Shown here: positions 16,488 through 24,303 of the stretch, one piece after another
How positions within the stretch are numbered: position 1 is the first letter of the stretch
Layout of the letters: every line of letters starts with the position of its first letter
From: Poseidonibacter ostreae
GTDB lineage: Bacteria; Campylobacterota; Campylobacteria; Campylobacterales; Arcobacteraceae
Length of the DNA stretch: 64,000 bases
Direction: 5' to 3'
Assembly (NCBI RefSeq): GCF_009208075.1
Contig: NZ_WFKJ01000008.1
Location: 1-64,000, forward strand
Notes under the pieces: generated by a model
What the model was told of the DNA's origin: nothing
Seen by the model: only the letters and a program-made list of their open reading frames with translations
Databases searched by the model: none
Position numbers and translations under genes: made by a program

Positions 16488-16616
16488 AATATTTCCTTTT
16501 ATTTTTTGGTAATTTAAGTTTACCATTTTCATTATTTACTTTCAAATAAAGAAAGCGACTTCACTTTTTATTTATTTCATTTTTATCAAATATTCAGTGG
16601 TATTCTATATTATTAT

Positions 16617-16634
16617 TGTGTAGTAAGTGTGTAG
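16617..16634 (-). promoter_or_regulatory. Putative response-regulator operator upstream of hvfABC
   Basis: On the plus strand TGTGTAG occurs twice at exactly 11-bp spacing (16617 and 16628), the layout of OmpR/PhoB-family direct half-sites. The whole 18-mer differs at only three positions from the element at 22405-22422 upstream of the efflux operon. It lies in the 157-base gap between the pump gene and hvfA, 130 bases before the hvfA ATG. Binding by the regulator encoded at 23568-24227 is inference. Confidence 0.6.
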
Positions 16635-16644
16635 ATTATTAAAT

Positions 16645-19600
16645 TTAATGACTTAAGTCACAATCTTCCATTCTTCCACCTTTTTTTATAGCTAATATAT
16701 AAAAAATTGATGGTATTACTATCAATGTTAAAAATGCTGAAGAGACCATCCCACCAATCATTGGGGCTGCAATTCTTTGCATCACTTCACTTCCTACTCC
16801 ATTTATATACATAATAGGAATAAGTCCTCCTAATATTGCAAATAAAGTCATAAGTTTAGGACGTAACCTAAGCACCGCACCTTTATATATAGCATTATAA
16901 ATATCTTCTTTTTCTATTTTTTTGCACTTTTGTTTTAACTCTATCATTGCTTCATGTAAATAAACAATCATAACAATAGAAGTTTCAGCAGCAACACCAA
17001 GTAAAGCTAGAAAACCAACAATTACTGCAATTGAGATATTAAAATCCAAGAAATCTAAATAAAATATTCCACCAGTTAATGCAAAAGGTAGTGTAAAGAA
17101 AATAATCATCGTATATGTAATATTTTTTAGTGCAAAATATATAAGTATAAAAATAAGAATAAAAGTCAAAGGAATAATATAAGCTAATCGCTGCATTGCT
17201 GATTCTAAATATTCACTCTGCCCTGCCCATTCATAATAAAAACCAGATGGAAGTTTTATATCTTCTAACAAAGTTTTTGCTTCATCTTTATATTGTTTTG
17301 CAGATATTCCACTTTTAGGTGTAATGTATATAAAGTTTACATTTAATGCTTTTTCAGATTTAATAATAGAAGGACCTTCTTCATACTTAAGCTCGGCAAA
17401 CATTTCAAGAGGCTGAAAACCAAGTTTTGTCTTAATCTGTAAATTACGTAAACTTGTAATATCTTCTCTTTGAGTTGTTTCAAATCTTAAAGTCATAGGA
17501 TAACGCTCTAAACCATCTAAGAAAGTTGATACTTTTGCACCTGCAACTCCAAGCGATATAGTTGATAAAATATCATTTTTATTAATCCCATATCGTGATA
17601 TCATCTCTTCATCTATATTGATATTTAAATAATATCCTGAATTAATCTTATCTGTTGAAACAGAAAGTGTTTTATCAAATTTTTTTAGTTTTTGCTCTAT
17701 TATTCCTGCTGTCTCTTCTAGTTTTTGATGGTTATTTCCATATAGTTTTATTCCAAGAGGAGTTCTAATACCTGTTAAAAGCATATCAATTCTACCTCTA
17801 ATTGGATATGTCCAAGAATTTATAAGTCCTGCAACTTGTAGTTTCTTATCCATCTCTTCCATTAGTTTTTTATATGTCATTCCAGGACGCCACTCATTCT
17901 CTGGTTTAAATGTAACTATTGTCTCAATCATAGCTAGTGGAGCTGGATCTGTTGCAGTATCAGCTCGACCTGCTTTTCCAAATACAGTTTGTACTTCAGG
18001 AAAAGATTTTAGAATCTTATCAGTTTTAAATGTTAGCTCTCTTGCTAAATCAATACCTAAACCATAAGGAGTTACAGGCATATACATAAATACTGTTTCA
18101 TTCATCATTGGCATAAATTCCCAATTTTGTTTTTTATAAACTGGATATGCTAAAACTATCGTTGCAACAAATGCTACAACAACAAAATATCTTAATTTTA
18201 AAGATAGTTTTAAAAGTGGAGAATAAAGGAAAATAAAAAACTTATTTAACCAGTTTTTATTTTCACTCATTATTTTTCCCTTTATAAAGAAGACCATTAA
18301 AATAGGCACTATTGTAATAGAAAGAATTGCTCCAGAAATCATTGCAAAAGATTTAGTAAAAGCTAGAGGAGTAAAAAGTCTTCCCTCTTGCCCTGTTAAA
18401 GCAAAAATTGGTAAAAAAGAGACTACAACCAAAATAAGAGCAAAAAAGATAGGTCGCCCTACTTGTTTTGCCGATTTAATTATAATAGAAACTCTTTCTT
18501 CATTTGAAATATTCTCTTTTCCTTGAAGATATTTATGAGCATTTTCAACCATTACAATTGTTGCATCTACCATCGCTCCAATAGCAATTGCAATTCCACC
18601 TAAACTCATGATATTTGACCCCATACCAAAAGCTTTCATAAGTAAAAATGTAATTAACACTGTAAGTGGTAAAGTAATGATAATAATAAGTGCTGATCTA
18701 AAATGGAATAAAAATAGTCCTGTTATAATCATAACAATAATAGACTCTTCAAGTAAGGTATTTGTTAAAGTATCTATTGCTTTATCAATTAGTGTTGTTC
18801 TATCATAAGTTTCAACTACTTCAACACCATCTACACTCAAAGTTTTTAACTTTTGCTTTACAGCTTTTATAACAGCATAAGGATTCTCTCCATATCGAAC
18901 TACTACAATACCACCAACAGTATCACCTTCACCATTTAAATCAGCCATACCACGTCTATTTGAAGAAGTTATATTAACCTCAGCAATGTCACTAATTTTT
19001 AAAGGAATGGAATTTGTAGTTTTTACTGTAATATTTTCAATATCAACAACACTTTGTAAATAACCTTTAGCTTGAATCATATGTTCAAAACCATTTTCTA
19101 AAATTATTCTTCCACCTTTTTCATCATTGTTTTTACTTAGTGCATTTTTGACATCTTTAATACTTAAGTCATACTGCACTAATTTATCTTGATTTAGTGT
19201 GATTTCGTAGTTTTTTATAAAACCACCAATAGATGCAATTTCACTAACTCCATCAACACCAAGTAAGGCATACTTATAATAATAGTCTTGTAATGTTCGC
19301 AATTCATCTAAAGATTTAGTATCTGATTTTAAAGCATATTCATAAGCCCAACCAACACCAGTTGCATCAGGACCAATTGCTACATCTACCCCTTGTGGAA
19401 ATGTACCTTGTAGTTGAGATAACTGCTCTAAAATTCTATTTCTTGAATCATATAAATCAGTTCCATCTTTAAAGATAATATATATAAGTGCATTTTGAAA
19501 AGAACTCATAGCTCGTACTGTATCTATATTAGGTAAAGACATAAGATTTGAAATCAATGGATAGGATACTTGTTCTTCAATAGTTTTAGGACTCTGCCCT

Positions 19601-19761
19601 GCCCACTTAACTTCTACAATTACTTGAGGAGGTGATAAGTCAGGTAAGGCATCTAAGGCTGTATTCTTAACAGCCCAAATAGATGCAAAAGTTAAAATGA
19701 TTACTGAAAATAGTATTAAAAACTTATTTCTAATACTATATGATATTACACTCTCTACCAT
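16645..19761 (-). CDS. cusA: CusA/CzcA-type heavy-metal RND efflux pump
   Basis: A 1038-residue inner-membrane proton/metal antiporter, full family length. The proton-relay residues of HME-RND pumps are seen: Asp in TM4 (IGAMVDATIVMVENAHK), Glu in GVAAETSIVMIVYLHEA and Lys in RLRPKLMTLFAILGGL. From memory of E. coli CusA, the copper-relay Met of LEMVE is kept (LAMIETIV) and so is that of RIDML (RIDMLLTGIRTPLG), while the third (AEML) appears to be Leu (RELTF). This favours Cu(I)/Ag(I) over Zn/Co. It is the last gene of the YtkA-like, OMF, adaptor, RND series, the same order as the H. pylori crdAB-czcBA operon. Confidence 0.9.
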   Translation of the reverse strand: MVESVISYSIRNKFLILFSVIILTFASIWAVKNTALDALPDLSPPQVIVEVKWAGQSPKTIEEQVSYPLISNLMSLPNIDTVRAMSSFQNALIYIIFKDGTDLYDSRNRILEQLSQLQGTFPQGVDVAIGPDATGVGWAYEYALKSDTKSLDELRTLQDYYYKYALLGVDGVSEIASIGGFIKNYEITLNQDKLVQYDLSIKDVKNALSKNNDEKGGRIILENGFEHMIQAKGYLQSVVDIENITVKTTNSIPLKISDIAEVNITSSNRRGMADLNGEGDTVGGIVVVRYGENPYAVIKAVKQKLKTLSVDGVEVVETYDRTTLIDKAIDTLTNTLLEESIIVMIITGLFLFHFRSALIIIITLPLTVLITFLLMKAFGMGSNIMSLGGIAIAIGAMVDATIVMVENAHKYLQGKENISNEERVSIIIKSAKQVGRPIFFALILVVVSFLPIFALTGQEGRLFTPLAFTKSFAMISGAILSITIVPILMVFFIKGKIMSENKNWLNKFFIFLYSPLLKLSLKLRYFVVVAFVATIVLAYPVYKKQNWEFMPMMNETVFMYMPVTPYGLGIDLARELTFKTDKILKSFPEVQTVFGKAGRADTATDPAPLAMIETIVTFKPENEWRPGMTYKKLMEEMDKKLQVAGLINSWTYPIRGRIDMLLTGIRTPLGIKLYGNNHQKLEETAGIIEQKLKKFDKTLSVSTDKINSGYYLNINIDEEMISRYGINKNDILSTISLGVAGAKVSTFLDGLERYPMTLRFETTQREDITSLRNLQIKTKLGFQPLEMFAELKYEEGPSIIKSEKALNVNFIYITPKSGISAKQYKDEAKTLLEDIKLPSGFYYEWAGQSEYLESAMQRLAYIIPLTFILIFILIYFALKNITYTMIIFFTLPFALTGGIFYLDFLDFNISIAVIVGFLALLGVAAETSIVMIVYLHEAMIELKQKCKKIEKEDIYNAIYKGAVLRLRPKLMTLFAILGGLIPIMYINGVGSEVMQRIAAPMIGGMVSSAFLTLIVIPSIFYILAIKKGGRMEDCDLSH

Positions 19762-19770
19762 AGCTATTTC

Positions 19771-20781
19771 CTACCAGTCATCATCAGAGTCAGAGTTATA
19801 AAGTGCATTTGTAATAGCATCTGAGTCAAGTAGGAATAAAGCATTATTTATAACTTTATCACCTTTTTCTAAACCATCTGATATTTCATATTTATTTGAA
19901 GAAATTCTTTTAGCTTCAACTTTTATAGGTTCAAACTCTCTATTGGATATTGGTTTAAATACATAGTGATTACTTCCTTTAGTTAATACTGCCGTTTTTG
20001 GTAGTGTTAATATTGTTTTATTAAGTGATTTGATTTTTACACTTGCAAACATATTTGGATAAAGGTTTAAGTCTTTATTATCAATTATAAAACGGACATC
20101 TATAGTTTTTGTTTTTTCATTTACCATAGGATAGATAAAATCAACTTTTGATTTAATAGCTTGTGTTAAACCATCAATATAAATATAAGCACTCATATCA
20201 TTTTTTATAAAAGTCAAATCTTTTTGATAAACCTGAGCTATAAACCATAACTTATTTATGTCTGCTAGTTGTAAAAGAAGTTTTCCTTTTTTAACTGCAC
20301 TTTTATTATTGATATTCTTCTTTATTACTATTGAATTTATTGGAGATAATATTTTTATTCCATCAATTGAACTTTTATTCTTTTTAATTTTATTAATCTC
20401 TTCCTTAGCTAAATCTAATACTTTTAGTTTCTCTAGTGAACTTCTATAAAGATTTTTATTTATACTTCTTGCTACTTGTATCTCTTTTTGTATACTTAAG
20501 ATATCATCACTATATATAGAAAATAAAGGCTCACCTTTTTTTACATACATAAAGTTTTTATTAGCATTTAGTTTCGTTATAAAACCATCAAATCTTGTAA
20601 CTATATCTACTACATTTGATTCATCAATTTTTGTTTTTCCATAAAAGCTTTTAGTAATTCCAATTTTTTCTTCTTTTACCAAAGTTGTTTTTTTATTAAA
20701 TAGTTGTTCTACTTCTATTATCTTTGCATTCATTACACTTATTGTAAGAATACTTAAGAATGTGGCTTTTATTATATTCAT
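19771..20781 (-). CDS. cusB: CusB/CzcB-like periplasmic adaptor (membrane fusion protein)
   Basis: A 336-residue adaptor linking the RND pump to the outer-membrane channel. It has an N-terminal signal (MNIIKATFLSILTISVMNA), then the lipoyl/barrel segment FDGFITKLNANKNFMYVKKG and EPLFSIYSDDILSIQKEI, matching the CusB GYVxKL...VKKGQPLFxIYSPEL pattern. A short coiled hairpin, the second lipoyl half (IKILSPINSIVIKKNI) and C-terminal barrel domains follow. It lacks the N-terminal Met cluster and heavy-metal-binding extension of E. coli CusB, so direct metal transfer may rely on the YtkA-like protein or the RiPP. It overlaps the OMF gene by 4 bases. Confidence 0.88.
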   Translation of the reverse strand: MNIIKATFLSILTISVMNAKIIEVEQLFNKKTTLVKEEKIGITKSFYGKTKIDESNVVDIVTRFDGFITKLNANKNFMYVKKGEPLFSIYSDDILSIQKEIQVARSINKNLYRSSLEKLKVLDLAKEEINKIKKNKSSIDGIKILSPINSIVIKKNINNKSAVKKGKLLLQLADINKLWFIAQVYQKDLTFIKNDMSAYIYIDGLTQAIKSKVDFIYPMVNEKTKTIDVRFIIDNKDLNLYPNMFASVKIKSLNKTILTLPKTAVLTKGSNHYVFKPISNREFEPIKVEAKRISSNKYEISDGLEKGDKVINNALFLLDSDAITNALYNSDSDDDW

Positions 20782-21974
20782 TTAAGTGCCTTATATCTAT
20801 AGTATTTTGATTTTGAGTAGTTTGAATAATACTTTTCTAATTGTTCATAAGATTTAAGTTCATAAGAGATTAACTCATTTAAATTCTGTATTATCATTTG
20901 AGGTTTAATAGAAGAAAAGCTATTGTAATTTTCAAGATTTTTCTGCATTTTTTGTTTTAGAGGAATAATAGTTTCATGTATCATTGAATAGTTTTTATAT
21001 GCACTATTAATATTATTTTCTAAAGACATAAGTTCTATTTTAAAGTTCTGTTTTATATCTTCTAATCTATTACGCTCTTCTTTAGCTTTAATTTTTTGTT
21101 TTAAAGCTTTTACTTTTTCTGTTTTATAAATAGATAAGGGAATATTTACTGAGATATTTGCATAATCTTTAAACTTAGAATCTCTATTAAAATAAGCAAC
21201 ATTTACTTTTATATCACCTTTTTGTTTTTCTAGTTCTAGTTTTGAAAGTTCATTAAATTTACCTATTTTTTCTTCTTGTATTTTTATCTTTGGATGATTT
21301 TGTATATCCATATTTAAAACTAATTTTCCTACTTCTAAAGAAGCATCAATAGTATCAATTTTTTTATATGAAATTTGCTCTAGTTTTAAATATAGATTAT
21401 CTATCATATTTTTTAGATTTTGCTTTTGAATTTGCACATTTGAATATGCAATTTTTGCACTTAGTATTTCATTTTGACTTGATTTACCAAGAGAATATAA
21501 TCCTTGAGATAATTTTTCTATTTTTTTAATATTTTGTTCGTATTTTTTTAAAAGTTCTAATTTTCTTTCTAATATTAAAATATTATATGAAATCTCATAT
21601 ATTTTAGATTTTAGTATTAGTTTTGTATCTTCTAATTGTAAAGCAGCAATAGTTTTATCTTTTTGTGAAATCTCTTCTTTAATATCTAGCTTATTTCCAA
21701 CAGGAATAACTTGAGAAAAACCAATATATTGTGCTTGCATTGCTTCTTGATCTCTTTTAAAAGGTTCGTCAAAATGAATGTCATTTACACCAAGAGTTAA
21801 AGTTGGATTCATCCATTTTCTTGAAAGATTGATATTCTCATCTGCTACATTTATTGAAGATTGAATACTTTTTAAGTTTTGATTATTTTTTAAAGCAGTA
21901 TCTACAATTTCATCAAGACTTAATGCAAAGCTTGATGAAATAGCAAAAGATAAAGCTATAGCTACTTTTTTCAT
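20778..21974 (-). CDS. TolC-like outer-membrane efflux protein (CrdB/CusC-like)
   Basis: A 398-residue protein with signal peptide (MKKVAIALSFAISSSFALSL) and two outer-membrane-efflux repeats made of long helices, rich in Lys, Gln, Leu and Asn, e.g. LDEIVDTALKNNQNLKSIQS at the N-terminus, a standard opening for this family. It forms the trans-envelope duct for the pump downstream. Its start overlaps the preceding stop by one base (TAATG). By position it corresponds to H. pylori CrdB. Confidence 0.87.
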   Translation of the reverse strand: MKKVAIALSFAISSSFALSLDEIVDTALKNNQNLKSIQSSINVADENINLSRKWMNPTLTLGVNDIHFDEPFKRDQEAMQAQYIGFSQVIPVGNKLDIKEEISQKDKTIAALQLEDTKLILKSKIYEISYNILILERKLELLKKYEQNIKKIEKLSQGLYSLGKSSQNEILSAKIAYSNVQIQKQNLKNMIDNLYLKLEQISYKKIDTIDASLEVGKLVLNMDIQNHPKIKIQEEKIGKFNELSKLELEKQKGDIKVNVAYFNRDSKFKDYANISVNIPLSIYKTEKVKALKQKIKAKEERNRLEDIKQNFKIELMSLENNINSAYKNYSMIHETIIPLKQKMQKNLENYNSFSSIKPQMIIQNLNELISYELKSYEQLEKYYSNYSKSKYYRYKALK

Positions 21975-22357
21975 TAGATATTCACACTTCCTCTTACTGT
22001 ATGAATCTTTCCATCTTTATCTTTAAACTTTAAGTGATACTGCCATGTTCCACCCATTGAAAAGTTAACCATCATCTTATATTTTCCATCTACTAATTTA
22101 GCTTTCGCTTTATATTCCATATATGGCATACCTGGCATCTCTGGCATAAATACTTTTATTTTTACTTTTACATCTGTAACACCATTTCCATCTTTGCTTA
22201 ATTGTGCATAAATATCATTATTCCCAACAATAAGAGATTTTTCAGATGTTAATACAACTTCATAACCATTTTTTTCACCTGTTTGAGATAAGGCTTGGGC
22301 ATTTAAAATTCCAATACTTAAGAGCATTGCAACTATTACTTTGAATAAATTTTTCAT
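21974..22357 (-). CDS. Secreted YtkA/FixH-like Met-rich protein (CrdA-like by position)
   Basis: A 127-residue periplasmic protein with signal MKNLFKVIVAMLLSIGILNA and an immunoglobulin-like YtkA-type domain. The segment KVFMPEMPGMPYMEYKAK carries four Met in a dozen residues, and further Met occur in KYKMMVNFSMGGTWQYHLKF. Thioether-rich sites of this type bind Cu(I) in the periplasm. It is the first gene of the efflux operon, preceded by the operator at 22405. In H. pylori the operon of the same layout starts with crdA, encoding a small secreted protein needed for copper resistance. Chaperone-like delivery of copper to the pump is inference. Confidence 0.8.
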   Translation of the reverse strand: MKNLFKVIVAMLLSIGILNAQALSQTGEKNGYEVVLTSEKSLIVGNNDIYAQLSKDGNGVTDVKVKIKVFMPEMPGMPYMEYKAKAKLVDGKYKMMVNFSMGGTWQYHLKFKDKDGKIHTVRGSVNI

Positions 22358-22404
22358 TTGTGAAACTCCATTTTTAATTTTATAAGAGAAGTTTATCGAT
22401 TTTA

Positions 22405-22422
22405 TGTGGAGTATGTGTGGAG
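22405..22422 (-). promoter_or_regulatory. Putative response-regulator operator upstream of the copper-efflux operon
   Basis: TGTGGAG on the plus strand at 22405 and 22416, an 11-bp direct repeat (CTCCACA on the gene strand). It lies 10 bases after the kinase stop codon and 48 bases before the YtkA-like ATG. A TATAAA-like -10 sits about 20 bases downstream on the gene strand. It is the near-twin of the element before hvfA (15 of 18 positions). Confidence 0.6.
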
Positions 22423-22432
22423 AGATTAAATA

Positions 22433-23590
22433 TTAAAAAGAGAGAAAGAAAGTTGTTCCTATATTTTTTTTAGATTCTACATCTATTTTGATATTATATT
22501 TAGCACAAATATGACTTACAATATTTAGCCCTATTCCAAAGCCACCCTGCTCTTTTGTAGCTCTATAGTATCTTCTGTAAATATCTTTTAATTTATCTTC
22601 TTCTATACCAATACCCGTATCAGAGATTTCTAGTATTCTATTTTTTAAAGATATATTTATTTGCCCGCTTATTTTGTTGTATTTAATTGCATTTGAGATT
22701 AGATTGTTTATCACTCTAATTGCATCATCTTTGTTTATTAAATATTCAAAGTTTTCTAGTGTAGTATTTATTTTTATTTTTTTCTTTGAAGCTAGAGGTT
22801 CTAGATATTCTAACTGCTCTAAGATTAAACTATTAAGATATATCTTTTCAGTACTTTTATTTTCATCACTTCCTTGTAAAAAAATATAAATTAAATCTTT
22901 GTATATTTCAGATACCCTTTTTGCACTAAGTCTTACTCTTTGGATTTGTTTTTCATTTAAGTTTTCTTTTTCTGTAGACATTAAAATTGCAGTTATTGGA
23001 GTATTTAACTCATGGGTTGTATCTCTAATAAAATTATTTAGTTTTTCTCTCTCTTCTTTGATTGGTTTTAAAAATAGTTTTGCTAAATAAAATCCTATTA
23101 AGGATATTAAAGAGTATAAAATAAGAAAAAAGAGTATGATATTTACTTTTAACTCTTTTATTTTATCAAAGTAACTATTCTCTTCAATAGCTATATAATA
23201 TACTCCTAAATGACCTAAAGTTGATTTGTCTATTAATATAAATTGTTTTTTATCATCTTTTATTATGTCTTTTGAAAAGTCTATTTTAGACTCAAGGTTC
23301 CCATATATTTTTTCTTTTTTTTCATTATAAAAAGATATCTTATATTTATTTGTATCTAATATCTTTGTTCTATCAAAAGGTGTATCTGTCATATGTGAAA
23401 AAATTATCTTTGAAGATATTTTTGAAACTTTATTTTGCATATTTGATTTTGCTAAATCAAAATATAATCTTTTTTCATTTTCAAAATAAAAAAATGCTAC
23501 AAGTAACATTAAAATAAAAGAAGAGCCTAAAAAAAGGCTAAGAAATCTTATAAAGGTTCTTTTTTCACTAAGCGTTAAATCTATAACCAA
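22433..23590 (-). CDS. Sensor histidine kinase (CusS/CrdS-like)
   Basis: A 385-residue membrane kinase. TM1 (FIRFLSLFLGSSFILMLLVA) is followed by a periplasmic sensor of about 110 residues, then TM2 (LKVNIILFFLILYSLISLIG). The HisKA domain has H-box RDTTHELNTPITAILMSTE (phosphoaccepting His). The ATPase has its N box in RVINNLISNAIKYNK, the G1 box DTGIGIEED and the G2 box GFGIGLNIV. It overlaps the upstream response-regulator gene by 23 bases. Sensing of periplasmic copper is inferred from the operon behind it. Confidence 0.88.
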   Translation of the reverse strand: MVIDLTLSEKRTFIRFLSLFLGSSFILMLLVAFFYFENEKRLYFDLAKSNMQNKVSKISSKIIFSHMTDTPFDRTKILDTNKYKISFYNEKKEKIYGNLESKIDFSKDIIKDDKKQFILIDKSTLGHLGVYYIAIEENSYFDKIKELKVNIILFFLILYSLISLIGFYLAKLFLKPIKEEREKLNNFIRDTTHELNTPITAILMSTEKENLNEKQIQRVRLSAKRVSEIYKDLIYIFLQGSDENKSTEKIYLNSLILEQLEYLEPLASKKKIKINTTLENFEYLINKDDAIRVINNLISNAIKYNKISGQINISLKNRILEISDTGIGIEEDKLKDIYRRYYRATKEQGGFGIGLNIVSHICAKYNIKIDVESKKNIGTTFFLSF

Positions 23591-24227
23591 CCCCTCTTGT
23601 ATTTATTATGCACTCTTCTCCAAGTATTTTTCGTAAACTCTTTATATATGTTCGTATAGTTGATGCAAGCGGTGCATCTTCATAAGACCAAACATTTAAA
23701 CTCAGTTCTTCAATACTTACATTTTTATTTTTATTCTTATTTAAATAAAGTAATACATCACTCTCTTTTTGTGTAATGTGAATTTGCTTATTATCTTTTT
23801 GAATATATAAGTTTTTTGTATCTAAGTATGTATTATTTGATAATTCTATTTTAGAACTAGGAGAAATATTATGTAATCTTCTAATATTATTAATACGTAA
23901 ATCTAACTCTTTTAACTCAAAAGGTTTTTTTATATAGTCATCACAACCAACTTTAAAACCCTCTTCTATATCTTCAAGCATATTTGCAGAAGTAATAAAA
24001 ATAGCAGGAGTTTTTATCTCTTTATTTCTTATATCCTCTAATAATTCAAAGCCTGATAAGTTTGGAACATTAACATCCAAAAGTAATAAGTCAAATGTTT
24101 GTGAATAAATTTTTTCTTGAGCTTCTTCTCCATTGAATACTGAAACTATTTCATAGTTATTCTCTTCTAGGTGCTCTGTAATGATTTCATTTAGGATTAA
24201 ATCATCTTCCATTAGTAGTATTTTCAT
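23568..24227 (-). CDS. OmpR-family response regulator (CusR/CrdR-like)
   Basis: A 219-residue regulator starting MKILLMEDDLILNEIITEHL at the ATG 24227, with AGGTGG before it. An in-frame ATG at 24257 lies inside the inverted repeat and is unlikely. The receiver domain has the acidic pair in MEDD, the phospho-Asp in LLLLDVNVPNLSGF, and Thr/Lys in FITSAN and YIKKPF. The C-terminal winged-helix (residues ~125-219) has TIRTYIKSLRKILGEECI and ends TRGVGYRFNA. Such regulators bind direct repeats at ~10-11 bp, matching the elements at 22405 and 16617. Confidence 0.9.
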   Translation of the reverse strand: MKILLMEDDLILNEIITEHLEENNYEIVSVFNGEEAQEKIYSQTFDLLLLDVNVPNLSGFELLEDIRNKEIKTPAIFITSANMLEDIEEGFKVGCDDYIKKPFELKELDLRINNIRRLHNISPSSKIELSNNTYLDTKNLYIQKDNKQIHITQKESDVLLYLNKNKNKNVSIEELSLNVWSYEDAPLASTIRTYIKSLRKILGEECIINTRGVGYRFNA

Positions 24228-24255
24228 GCTATCCACCTTAAAAATATTAGTAACC

Positions 24256-24283
24256 ATTTTAGGTACCCAGTGGTACCTAAAAT
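24256..24283. promoter_or_regulatory. Perfect inverted repeat between gltX and the response regulator
   Basis: ATTTTAGGTACC (24256-24267), four-base loop CAGT, and GGTACCTAAAAT (24272-24283): 12 perfect pairs. It is placed 20 bases after gltX ends and 29 bases before the regulator ATG. No T tract follows on the gene strand, so termination would be weak. An operator or a mixed terminator/UTR structure is possible. Confidence 0.6.
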
Positions 24284-24303
24284 TTAAAATGAAAACTTAA
24301 GAT

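Noticed and set aside
16189-16512. Pro/His-rich 107-residue open frame opposite hvfA (plus strand)
   Set aside because: It is the complement of the repeated SCGAGKCG codons. The minus-strand frame has a signal peptide, a ribosome site and family context; this one has none.
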